24,236 nucleotides of DNA from a virus: positions 1 through 24,236 of the IMG/VR virus record IMGVR_UViG_3300042339_001135. The stretch is one strand, 5' to 3'. A program made the translations under genes and the position numbers. The first letter of the stretch is position 1. Every line of letters starts with the position of its first letter. The notes under the pieces are model-generated. The model was not told the origin of the DNA and ran no database searches. It was given only the letters and a program-made list of their open reading frames with translations. Positions 1 through 10,700 of the stretch are shown one piece after another.

Positions 1-2
1 AA

Positions 3-782
3 GCAGGTTCATACTATTATAAATTCCCATCCGTAGCAATTGTGGATAGTTATGGTGATAATAATGGACAAAAGAAGCAAACGATAGATGGTATTAACTT
101 CGCAAGAGGAATATCTGAAAAAATTGTAGCAAATACTTTATTAACTTATTTAGCACCTGCAACTAAGAGAAGACAAGCGGCTGAAAGATTGAAATCTGGT
201 AAGGATGAATTAAAACAAAGAGCAATTGGATATACAAATGGAGCATTTCCATATTTAGTATATAATGAGGCTAGTTGTTCACGTGATACTGGATTTATTG
301 TAGATGCGGCTGTAACTGATTTATTATATGGTGGAAATGAGAGAGGAATCAGAGCAGCATCTTCATATTATGATGGTCAGTATGGAAGTGCAATAGCTGT
401 GACTAGAGACCAGTTATTAGAAACATTGGAAACAAATCGTTATCTAAGAACTAGAGCAGAGTTTATAGCAGCGGGTGCACCATTAGAATCATTTGGTTCT
501 CTAATTGTGGCAACTGGTATTGACTACTCTTATAATGGTAGTGGTGTAACGTTTAAAGCACTTCCTCCAAATCAGGGTGGTAGTGGTGTTGCAAATCCAA
601 TATTTGAAATTACCGAATTGGGTGGAGGTAGAATCTTCTTTACATCTGGTAATCAGGATGGTGACTTTAGAATTGGTACTGGATTGAGTATTAATCAGGC
701 AACTGGTACTCTTGTGGGTAGAACATTTAGTAAATCTCTATTCTCATTAGTAACTCCGTTCTCATTAGCACTACAAATATAA
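3..782 (+). CDS. Virion structural protein, C-terminal part (5' end outside window)
   Basis: The frame is open from base 3, so the protein begins left of the window; the GTG at 42 and later ATGs are internal codons. About 259 residues are visible. They hold a module SCSRDTGFIVDAA followed by DLLYGGN, AASSYYDGQYG and a helical stretch, which I recognise from memory as recurrent in virion proteins of marine T4-like phages. The last 60 or so residues (GGGRIFFTSGNQDGDFRIG, INQATGTLVGRTFSKSLFSL) resemble the C-terminal end of large cyanophage-type virion proteins, where a TSGxQxGxFRIG ... IDQATGTIxG motif is common. The role is probably a baseplate, fibre or other tail surface component; the exact one is not known. 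The same helical module, in diverged form, seems to lie inside the next gene. It ends in TAA directly before an A-rich leader of the next gene, so the two are probably cotranscribed. Structural assignment is fairly sure, exact role is not. Confidence 0.75.
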   Translation, partial: AGSYYYKFPSVAIVDSYGDNNGQKKQTIDGINFARGISEKIVANTLLTYLAPATKRRQAAERLKSGKDELKQRAIGYTNGAFPYLVYNEASCSRDTGFIVDAAVTDLLYGGNERGIRAASSYYDGQYGSAIAVTRDQLLETLETNRYLRTRAEFIAAGAPLESFGSLIVATGIDYSYNGSGVTFKALPPNQGGSGVANPIFEITELGGGRIFFTSGNQDGDFRIGTGLSINQATGTLVGRTFSKSLFSLVTPFSLALQI

Positions 783-804
783 AAAAAAATAAAAAAATAA
801 AAAA
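783..804 (+). promoter_or_regulatory. A-rich, Shine-Dalgarno-free translation leader
   Basis: The 22 bases between the two genes are almost pure A (runs of A broken by single T). There is no GGAG-type ribosome binding site. A-rich leaders just before ATG are what Bacteroidota ribosomes prefer. The same style recurs before 13880 (AAATAAATAAAA) and 23011 (CACAAATAAA). This is the strongest host hint in the window. Confidence 0.55.
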
Positions 805-1722
805 ATGGCAGAAGTTTTTGTACCCTTAAATCGGTTTCAGTCAGTAGTAACAGGATTGACTGGAGAACCTGATGAAATATATACAACACCAGCGGGTGTA
901 TCCTCGATTGTATTATCTTGTCAAATTACAAATAATAGTTTAGTAACACAACCTGTAACTATTTTTGTAACATCAAATAAAGAAATACCAGTACCTGAAT
1001 TTAGCGATATATACAGTGGTAGTGCGTTTGTTACTTCTTCTCTATCTTTATTGAATTTTAGTGGTAGTTTTGCTAGTGCATCTGTACTACTTAATTCAAA
1101 TAGACAATTTTTAAGAAAAGAAATAGCGGCATATACTTCTAATCAAAATAATTTATCAGAAACTCCATTTACTTTTATATCATCTTACTTTGAACAAAAT
1201 ACTTTGGATGATGTTGATGCAGTAAAGTATGATATTGCAAATAATACAACAATCAGAACAAGTAAAGCAGCAAAAGCTTACTTTGATAAAAATGGTGTAT
1301 CTTTAATCGATTCAACTGAATATTCTGCATCTATATTTGCTTTGGACTATTTAAAAGTATTATCAAATCAAATTATAAAAAATCAATCAACAACTGGTTC
1401 TGCAGAATCCCCATTGTTATTTCAAAGTGGTGTAACGCAATCGGTATTAACCGGATTTGTAAATGGAACTGAATCTGGAATATCAGCATCCCTATATGTT
1501 GTTAATAGTTTAGTCGATGTTATTAAATCTACCATAGAAGCACCTGTATTAATAGAACAACAAGCGGTGAGATTGGTAACAAATGTAACAATTCCACCAG
1601 CGGATTCACTTTCACCGGTAGTTTCTGGTAAATTAGTGTTAGAAGAAACATATGGTTTCATAGTATCTGGTTCAACCGAATTAACAGTAGTCCTTTCTTT
1701 GCTAGAGAGTGCGAATGAATAA
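805..1722 (+). CDS. Small virion protein: beta-sandwich with a helical insert
   Basis: A 305-residue protein, probably a tail or fibre-associated virion component. The N-terminal part (residues about 15-60, EIYTTPAGVSSIVLSCQITN, then VTIFVTS) and the C-terminal part (about 255-302, NVTIPPADSLSPVVSGKLVL, then VSGSTELTVVLSLLE) together look like one small beta-sandwich of the type seen whole in the 110-residue protein at 13880. Between them lies a mostly helical stretch (about 95-205: NSNRQFLRKEI, DAVKYDI, KAAKAYF) that resembles the SRDTGFIVDA / DLLYGGN / AASSYY module of the upstream gene, though without its cysteine. The product is acidic and Ser/Thr/Asn-rich, with no signal peptide or membrane segment. 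The ATG at 805 follows the A-rich leader and the gene ends in TAA. I infer a virion protein from family resemblance; no enzymatic motif is visible. Confidence 0.7.
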   Translation: MAEVFVPLNRFQSVVTGLTGEPDEIYTTPAGVSSIVLSCQITNNSLVTQPVTIFVTSNKEIPVPEFSDIYSGSAFVTSSLSLLNFSGSFASASVLLNSNRQFLRKEIAAYTSNQNNLSETPFTFISSYFEQNTLDDVDAVKYDIANNTTIRTSKAAKAYFDKNGVSLIDSTEYSASIFALDYLKVLSNQIIKNQSTTGSAESPLLFQSGVTQSVLTGFVNGTESGISASLYVVNSLVDVIKSTIEAPVLIEQQAVRLVTNVTIPPADSLSPVVSGKLVLEETYGFIVSGSTELTVVLSLLESANE

Positions 1723-1740
1723 CGATAATATTATAGATTA

Positions 1741-1749
1741 ATATTTATA
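1741..1749 (+). promoter_or_regulatory. ATATTTATA box, first of a tandem pair
   Basis: ATATTTATA, 18 bases after the preceding stop and 20 bases upstream of an identical copy. This nonamer is found in four of the gaps between genes. See the box at 1761. Confidence 0.4.
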
Positions 1750-1760
1750 GTAGAAATTTC

Positions 1761-1769
1761 ATATTTATA
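1761..1769 (+). promoter_or_regulatory. Putative late promoter box ATATTTATA
   Basis: ATATTTATA lies 19 bases before the ATG of the giant fibre gene. The same nonamer stands 27, 19 and 59 bases before the genes at 13589, 22465 and 23011. The core TATTTATA is the reverse complement of the T4 late box TATAAATA, so orientation is uncertain. Position just ahead of + strand genes argues for + strand use. The genes at 12191, 13095, 13880 and 14229, which follow their neighbours by 1 to 16 bases, lack it, as expected inside operons. Confidence 0.5.
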
Positions 1770-1788
1770 ACAAAGCTAGCAAGAACTA

Positions 1789-4700
1789 ATGGCAATAAGT
1801 AATCTATTAACGGGCAGGGTAAGGGTTGTAAGCCCAAAAAATGTAACATCTGATAGGTATCAATTCTTAGATTTATCTCAGGCTGAACCAAATTTGGGAG
1901 TACCACCCTTCTCTGCATCTCTATTAACTAATCCTGCGATAATAGTTTCCGATGACCAAGGTAATAGAGGATTTGCAAAAAAACTATTTTTAGAAGAATT
2001 TAGTGGGTCTTTTTCTGGTTCATTCCAAGGAGATGGTAGCAAATTAACAAATGTACCATCCGTTGTAGCTCCGTTTATAGCAAGTGGTTCGGCAACTGCA
2101 TCTTTTAAATCAAATGGTCTTAATGTAAATACCGATACAATAATTGAGGGAAACCTCTATGTGAGTAAATCGATTATAGCAGACCAACTTATAGTAAATG
2201 TAATTTCATCTTCTATAATATATTCATCCGGTTCAAATATATTTGGTAACACCAATGATAATATACAACAATTTACTGGATCTGTAAGAATAGAAAGTGA
2301 ATTAATTGGTAATAATATTACCGGTTCATCATTTACCGGTTCTTTTACCGGTTCATTTTTTGGAGACGGTACAAATTTATTTAACTTACCGAAAGCAACT
2401 AGATTAGCAAGTGGTAGTATAACGGCATCAGTTTCTCCGGATACCGGATTTGTAGTTTTATCAGAAATTAGTGGGTCAACGTTTACGGGTTCTTTATTTG
2501 TAAGTGGAAATATTACTATACCATCTGGTAGTGGATATTTTAGTGGAAGCGGTGAGGGTTTATTTAATATTCCTGAATCTGCATTATCGTTTTCTCCGTA
2601 TAAAATCGTAAGTGGTAGTGTAACTGCATCGGTATCTCCTAATTTTGGATTTAGAGTAGAATCACAAGAAAGTGGTTCTCAATTTACAGGTTCTTTATTT
2701 GTAAGCGGTACAGTATCGGCATCTTTATTTAGAGGAGATGGTAGTGGATTATTCAACATCCCCGCATTAACATCGACGTTAATAGCAAGTGGTTCTGCAA
2801 CCGCATCGATTTCACCAAACAAAGGATTTGAAGTAAATACTGCAGCAACTATTAATGATTTTTTAATAGTAACTGGTAGTGGTATTTTTAAATCAACTGT
2901 AACAGCATCAATGTTTAGTGGTAGTGGTAGAGGATTGTTTGATATACCTCGTTCTGCTTTAACTCCCGATGCATTAACAGCAACGATAATTGCAACTGGT
3001 AGTGTAACCGCATCAGTTTCACCTCAATATGGGTTTAGAGTAGAATCATCTTTAAGTGGTTCTCAATTTACTGGTTCATTATTTGTAAGCGGTGGAAATA
3101 TACAAGTAGCAACCGGTTCGTTCTTTAGTGGTAGTGGTAGAGGTTTATTTGATATTCCACTTTCAGCATTAGCATCTCAGGTTTTATTAACTACGGTAAT
3201 CGCAAGTGGTAGTGTATCTGCATCGGTTGCACCTAATACAGGATTTGTAGTAACTTCAATAAATAGTGGAAGTACGTTTACAGGTTCGTTATTCGTAAGT
3301 GGAAATGTTGAATTATTTACTGGCTCATTTAGTGGTAGTGGTGACAAGTTATTTAATATACCAATTTCCGCTCTTAGAGATTTAGACCTTTCAAGAATTT
3401 CAAGCGGTAGTGTAACTGCATCCATATCACCTGATTATGGGTTTAGAGTAAATACGTTTTCTACATTTAGTGGAAGCATGATAATATCAGCATCAACTGC
3501 ATACTATCCACCTGAATCTTTGAATACGGTATTCAATGTAACAAATGATTCTAGTGCGGCTTATCGTTTTAACGGTGATTCTATAAACCAAAATCCAACA
3601 TTAACGTTGGTTAGAGGTGTAACTTATACATTTAATTTAAATGCATCTGGCCATCCATTTTATATTAAAACAACTCAATCTAGTGGTACTGGAAATACAT
3701 ATGATACCGGTGTAACAAATAATGGAATTGATTCTGGTACATTAACATTTAATGTTCCACCAAATGCACCTGATACACTTTATTATAATTGCCAATTCCA
3801 TTTATCAATGGGTGGCGTAATTAATATTGTAGATGCCATTTTACAAAGAGCTCCAGAAGTTAAGATTATAGGAGATGTGATTATTAGTGGTAGTTTAAAT
3901 ATAAGCAAACCTGCGATATTCAAAACAACCGTATCGGCATCTATGTTTACTGGAAGTGGTGCTGGATTATATGATATTCCTCGTTCCGCATTTACCGGTG
4001 ATTCATCCAGAATTGCAAGCGGAAGTATAACTGCGTCTGTGGCACCTGATTATGGATTTAAAGTAGAAGCAGGAAATGTTGGTTCACAATTTACTGGTAG
4101 TGTTGATATAAGTGGTAGTCTTAGAGCACGTACTATTATATCTAATGAAATAAGTGGTTCTGATATCAGTGGTTCATTTCAAGGAGATGGTAGTAGATTA
4201 ACTGGAATAGTAGTACCACCGCCAGTTGCAACCGCAATTGTTTCTGGTTCAGTAACCGCATCAGTTGCGCCTGATAAAGGATTTATTTTAACTTCGGTTG
4301 ATTTTGGTTCTACTTTAATTGGCAACGTTACGATTAGCGGTTCTTTATTTATAAGTGGCTCTAGAGGTGTTGAATTATCTACCGGTTCATTTAGTGGTAG
4401 TGGGGCTAGATTATTTGATATACCTCGTTCGGCATTAACTCCTGATGCATTATTAACAACGGAAATCAAATCCGGTTCAGTAACCGCATCGGTTGCACCT
4501 AATAGTGGATTTGTAGTAACTTCGATAAATAGTGGTAGTACTTTTTATGGAGAATTAAGAGTTATTACCGGTTCATCTTTCTCTGGTAGTGGTGCTAAAT
4601 TATTTGATATCCCAATTTCGGCACTTTCGAATTTAGATACATCAAAAATATTTAGTGGTAGTGCAACTGCATCAATTTCTCCAAATAGAGGATTTGAAGT

Positions 4701-7700
4701 ATTTGCGGCAGTATCAAATTTCTCTGGTTCAATATCAGCATCAGTATTTAGTGGTAGTGGTAAAGGATTGTTTGATATACCACAATCTGCATTATCATCT
4801 GAAGTATTTAGAATAACAAGTGGTAGTGTAACCGCATCAGTATCTCCTAATTTTGGATTTGTTGTTAATTCTTTTCAAAGTGGTTCATCATTTAGTGGTA
4901 GTATATTAATTGATTCATCTTCATTCATATTTTCTGAAGGTACTTATTTAAGAAATATCCCACGTTCAGCATTAACACAAGATGCATTAATATCTACGGA
5001 AATTAAATCTGGTTCAGTTACAGCATCTGTTGCACCTGATTATGGGTTTAGAGTAATTTCAATTGAAAGTGGTTCTCAGTTTAGTGGAAGTTTATTTGTA
5101 AGTGGTGGCTACATCAGAGTTGAAACTGGTTCATTCTTTAGTGGAAGTGGCGAGGGATTGAGTAATATTCCAGAATCTGCTTTATCATTTAAAATTAATA
5201 GAATTGCAAGTGGTTCTGCAACAGCATCAATTGCACCTGATTATGGGCTTAGAGTAAACACATTCTCTACAATTAGTGGAAGTTTTATAGTTTCATCATC
5301 TGCAAGAGTAATACCTGATTATGAAATAGATAAGGTATTTATCGTAACAAATGATGGCAGTGGTTTATATAATATAAGTAATAAATTAGTAAGTGGCTCA
5401 AATCCAACTTTAACTTTAGTAAGAAATGTAAATTATACATTTAACGTAAATGCATCCGGCCATCCATTTTGGATTAAGACGGTAAATAGTACTGGTACTT
5501 CAAACGCATATACTACTTGGGTAGATAATAATGGTGAAGATGTTGGTAATGTAACATTTTTAGTTTCTGGTAGTGCACCAGATACCTTATATTATAATTG
5601 TCAATTACACTCATCTATGGCGGGTACAATCAATGTAGTAGATGCATTATACATACCTGCTGAAATAAAATTAATTGGTAATACAAAAGTTGAAGGAAAT
5701 TTAACAGCATCAATGTTTAGTGGTAGTGGTAGAGGGTTATTTGATATACCGTTTGCAAACATAACAGGAGATGCATTTAGAATCGCAAGTGGTAGTGTAA
5801 CCGCTTCGGTAGCACCTGATTTTGGTTTTAGAGTAGCATCATTTGAAAGTGGTTCTGATTTTAGTGGAAGCATTAGAATTGATTCCGCATCTTTCATTTA
5901 TTCGGAAGGTACTTATTTAAGAAATATTCCAAGAGCAGCACTAACGGAAGATGCATTAGTATCATCGGAAATTAAATCGGGTTCAGTAACCGCATCGGTA
6001 AGTCCTGTTTATGGATTTAGAGTAATAACTCCATTCACATCTTCATTTGATGAGTTTAGTAATATATTCACTGCTTCAATCGCTTCTCAATTTACTGGCT
6101 CGGTTGATATAAGTGGTAGTTTATTTATAAGTGATATAAGTGGTGGTTTATTTATAAATTCATCTTCATTCATTTACGCAGAAGGTACTTATTTAAGAAA
6201 TATTCCAAAATCGGCATTAACTCAAGACGCATTAATATCAACTGAAATTAAATCCGGTTCGGTAACCGCTTCGGTATCACCTGATTATGGGTTCAATGTA
6301 ATTACACCATTCACTGGCTCAGAAGTTGGTTCTAGATTCACTGGTTCGGTTGAAGTTAGCGGTAGTATTAGAGCAACCGAATACATTTATGGTGATGGTA
6401 GATTTATTACCAACGTACAAGCAGCAGCGGCACCTTTAATAGCTAGTGGTTCTGCAACTGCATCTGTAACAAGTGGTGAAATATTCCAAGTAGTAACTAC
6501 AAAACTTGGTGAACAAATTGGGTCCGAATTTACCGGTTCAATAGAAGTTAGTGGCTCAGTTGTTGTAAAAGATTATATATTTGGTGATGGTAGATATATT
6601 ACAAATGTATTTGCACAAGCAGCCCCATTTATAGCAAGTGGTTCGGCAACTGCATCGGTATCAAGTGGACGTAGATTTATAGTAAAAACGAATGAAACCG
6701 GCTCATTAATAGGTTCTGAATTTACCGGTTCAATCGAAGTTAGTGGTTCAATTAAAGCAAGTACATTCTTATTTGGAGATGGTAGATTTATTACAAATGT
6801 ACAAGCATCAGCAGCTCCGTTAATCGCAAGTGGTTCAGCAACTGCATCTGTAACAAGTGGTGAAATATTCCAAGTAATAACTGCAGTATCTTCTGGTTCA
6901 TATCAATCTCAATTCACATCATCGGTAGCTATTAGTGGTTCAATAACCGCATCTCTTTATTATGGAGATGGCGGTGGATTATTTAACATCCCCCCGGATG
7001 CGATTGAAAACTTAGAATTAGAAAAAATCAATTCCGGTTCTGGTACTGCTATAATTGACCCTACTAAATTAAGTGTAAACGTACCAATAACAGCGGCACT
7101 TTATATAGGTGATGGTGGGGGATTATTTAACATCCCTGCTAATGCATTACAAGACCTTAAATTGGATAGAATTATATCAGGTTCAGTTCAAGCGGTAATA
7201 TCTCCAAACAAAGGATTCGAAATTGGAACTAGAACGTTTGTTTCTGGTAATTTAAGTGTTAGTGGTGGATTATTTGTAACCGGTGGAAATGTATTATTAT
7301 CATCCGGTTCAACTTATTATGGTGATGGTAGTGGTTTGACAAACATTAATATAGCTAACTTATCATTTGAAACATTCTTATTAAAGAGTGGTTCTGCAAC
7401 TGCATCTATTTCACCTAATAATGGATTTGTAGTTAATACATCTTCATTTGTTTGGGGAGATTCGTATGTTGATAGAAATTTAAGAGCAAATAGTATAACT
7501 GGTAGTAGTTATATTTTCTCTCCATTAATTAGTGGTTCATTTTTAGGAACTTATAACTTCCAAGGACTAGGACCTACTGCATCTGTAGAATATGATATTT
7601 TAAGATATGATGAAAATAGAGGATATTTTATCCCTCAACCTGAAACGTCATTAACTGAAACCGTTTCATTTAATAATGCAAGTGAAATAACTATTGTACA

Positions 7701-10700
7701 CAATTTGGAAATACTTTATCCAATGGTGCAAGTTTACGCTACTGGTTCGGAAGCACAAATTATACCATCCACCGTTGAATCGATTGATGAAAATACTATA
7801 AAGATTACATTTAGTGGATTGACAAGTGGGCATGCTGTAATTGGTAGCGGTGGTTCGTTGGTAAATGGTACGATACCTGGTGATAGAGTAATTGGTAATG
7901 TGTTATCGGCTTCATATGCAGTTAGAGCGGGTGTAGCTGAAAGTATTGTTGGATTTAATTCCGCATCGTTAGCAGCTTTGGGTGATTTAGAAAATTTTGT
8001 AAGAAATTCTCAAACAGCTTCGATGTCTGTATTTAGGGCGGTAAGTTCTTCTTACGCATTAACGGCATCATACGCATTAAATGCAGGACAAGGTGGTGGT
8101 ACTGAATTATTTATATACCAAACCAGTTCATTGGTAAAAGCACAAGTAGGAAAAATTCATTTTACTGGCTCTGGTGTTAATGTGATATCGTCTGGTTCGG
8201 ATGGGGTATTGGTAACCATATTAGGAGGTGGTGGTGGTGCTGGTGCTGGTGATTTACTTAGTTCGCAAACTTCTTCAATGAGTGTGTTATTTGCACAAAC
8301 TGCATCGTTAGCATTCACTGCATCATACGCTCTATACGCTTTAAATGCGGAAGGGGTAAATACAGCATCATTTTTACAAGTAAATAAAGATAGTAATATA
8401 AACGCTAATTTAACTATTAGTGGTAGTTTAGGAGTTAGTGGTAGTGTATTAATAGGAACATTAGTTTCTGGTTCATCGGAGAATGTGGTAGTTTGGAATA
8501 GTTCAACGAAGAAATTAGAAACAAGAAATATAGCAGGCGTACAAGGTTCATCTGGATTAGATGGCTCGGCCGGTACATCTGGAACCGAAGGTTCTGCGGG
8601 TACTTCTGGAACATCTGGAACATCTGGAACCGAAGGTTCGGCTGGTACTTCTGGTACATCTGGAACAAGTGGAAGTGAAGGTTCTTCTGGAACTTCTGGA
8701 ACGGAAGGTTCGGCAGGTACATCAGGAACTTCGGGAACTTCTGGTACATCGGGAACATCTGGTACAACCGGTTCTGAAGGAACATCAGGAACATCAGGTA
8801 CAAGTGGCACAACGGGTAGTGATGGTACATCAGGAACTTCTGGAACTTCTGGAACTGAAGCTTCGGCTGGAACTTCGGGAACTTCTGGTACTTCTGGAAC
8901 AAGTGGAAGTGAAGGTTCTTCTGGAACTTCGGGCACTAGTGGTACAAGTGGGTCATCTGGAACGTCAGGAACAAGTGGTACATCGGGAACTTCTGGAACT
9001 TCTGGTACTGCTGGAACTTCGGGAACTTCTGGTAGCACTGGTTCATCCGGGTCATCAGGAACTTCTGGTACATCCGGTACATCCGGAACTTCTGGTAGTG
9101 AAGGTTCTAGTGGAACATCAGGAACATCAGGAACATCAGGAACATCAGGAACATCTGGTACGGGTGGAAGTTCTGGTACAAGTGGTACTAGTGGTTCAAC
9201 TGGTACTGCAGGTAGTGCCGGAACTTCGGGAACATCAGGAACATCTGGTACATCGGGAACATCTGGAACAAGTGGTGGAGCCGGTACGGATGGTACATCG
9301 GGAACTTCTGGTACTTCTGGTACTTCCGGTGAAAATGGAAGTAGTGGTACTTCAGGAACTTCGGGAACTGCTGGAACTTCCGGTAGTGATGGTATATCGG
9401 GTTCATCGGGTACTTCGGGTACTTCTGGAACATCTGGTTCAGCCGGTTCATCTGGAACGTCAGGAACAACTGGTTCTGCCGGTTCTAGTGGAACTTCTGG
9501 TAGTAGTGGTACATCGGGAACTTCTGGTAGTGAAGGTTCATCAGGAACATCTGGAACATCTGGAACGTCAGGAACTTCTGGTACAACCGGTAGTGATGGT
9601 ACATCAGGAACTTCTGGTACATCCGGTTCGGCAGGAAGTTCTGGAACATCAGGAACTTCTGGTACAACGGGTAGTGATGGTACATCAGGAACTTCAGGAA
9701 CAACTGGTTCGGATGGAACGAGTGGAACATCTGGAACATCAGGAAGTGATGGCACTTCCGGAACATCGGGAACTTCTGGTACAACTGGCTCTGCTGGTAC
9801 AAGTGGAACATCAGGAACTTCTGGTAGTGATGGAACATCGGGAACTTCTGGTAGTGATGGAACATCAGGAACTTCTGGAACTTCTGGAGTTGGTACTGAT
9901 GGAACGAGTGGAACTTCTGGAACTTCTGGAATAGATGGCTCATCTGGAACATCTGGTAGTGATGGAACATCAGGAACTTCTGGTACAAGTGGAACTTCAG
10001 GAACAAATGGGTCTGAGGGAACTTCGGGTACTTCTGGTATAAATGGTACTTCGGGTACTTCTGGAACAAATGGTACATCTGGTACTTCTGGAACTGATGG
10101 GACAAGCGGAACATCGGGTACTAATGGCTCGGAAGGAACTTCTGGTACGAGTGGTATAGATGGCTCATCAGGAACTTCAGGAACAAATGGTAGTAGTGGA
10201 ACTTCTGGTAGTGATGGAACTTCTGGTACTTCTGGTACGAGTGGAAGCGGCGGAACATCGGGAACATCGGGAACTTCTGGTATAGACGGAACATATTTTG
10301 GTAGTAGTGGAACTAGTGGAATAAGTGGCACGGATGGCACGAGTGGTACATCTGGAATTGATGGTACATCGGGTACAAGTGGTACATCGGGAATAGATGG
10401 TACATTCTTTGGTAGTAGTGGTACATCAGGAATAAATGGAACTGATGGAACTTCAGGAACATCTGGTAGTGATGGTACATCTGGTACATCTGGAACATCA
10501 GGAACTTCTGGAACATCTGGAGTTGATGGTACAATGTTTGGAAGTAGTGGTACAAGTGGTACATCTGGTGAAAGCGGCACAAGTGGAACTTCTGGAGTTG
10601 GTACTGATGGAACGAGTGGTACATCCGGAACTTCAGGTGCAGATGGAACGTTTTTTGGAACAAGTGGGACAAGTGGTGCGGATGGAAGTAGTGGTACGAG

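Larger units (their letters stand above)
1997..7560 (+). repeat. About 23 alternating fibre repeats
   Basis: Protein-level repeat in the giant fibre. Two signatures alternate: F-x-G-(S/D)-G-x-x-L-(F/T)-(N/D)-I-P-x-S-A-L, and I-x-S-G-S-(V/A)-T-A-S-(V/I)-(S/A)-P-x-x-G-F-x-V, usually followed by SGSxFTGSLFVSG. I count about 23 copies of each. Near 6390-6870 three units switch to a variant: GDGRFITNV and SGSATASVTSGEIFQV. The GDGSGLTNIP-like signature is common in metagenomic and marine phage fibres and is usually read as beta-rich stalk modules. Confidence 0.85.

Noticed and set aside
42-44. GTG at 42 as the start of the first gene
   Set aside because: The frame continues open to base 3 with sensible sequence (SYYYKFPSVAIVDSYG), so the gene begins outside the window.
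8561-9934. A 457-codon + strand frame rich in HLEHLE/VHLE, and similar frames at 10436, 10910, 14869 and 15937
   Set aside because: These are frame-shifted readings of GGN ACN TCN repeats, which seldom produce stops. They lie fully inside the real genes, with no sign of a programmed frameshift site.
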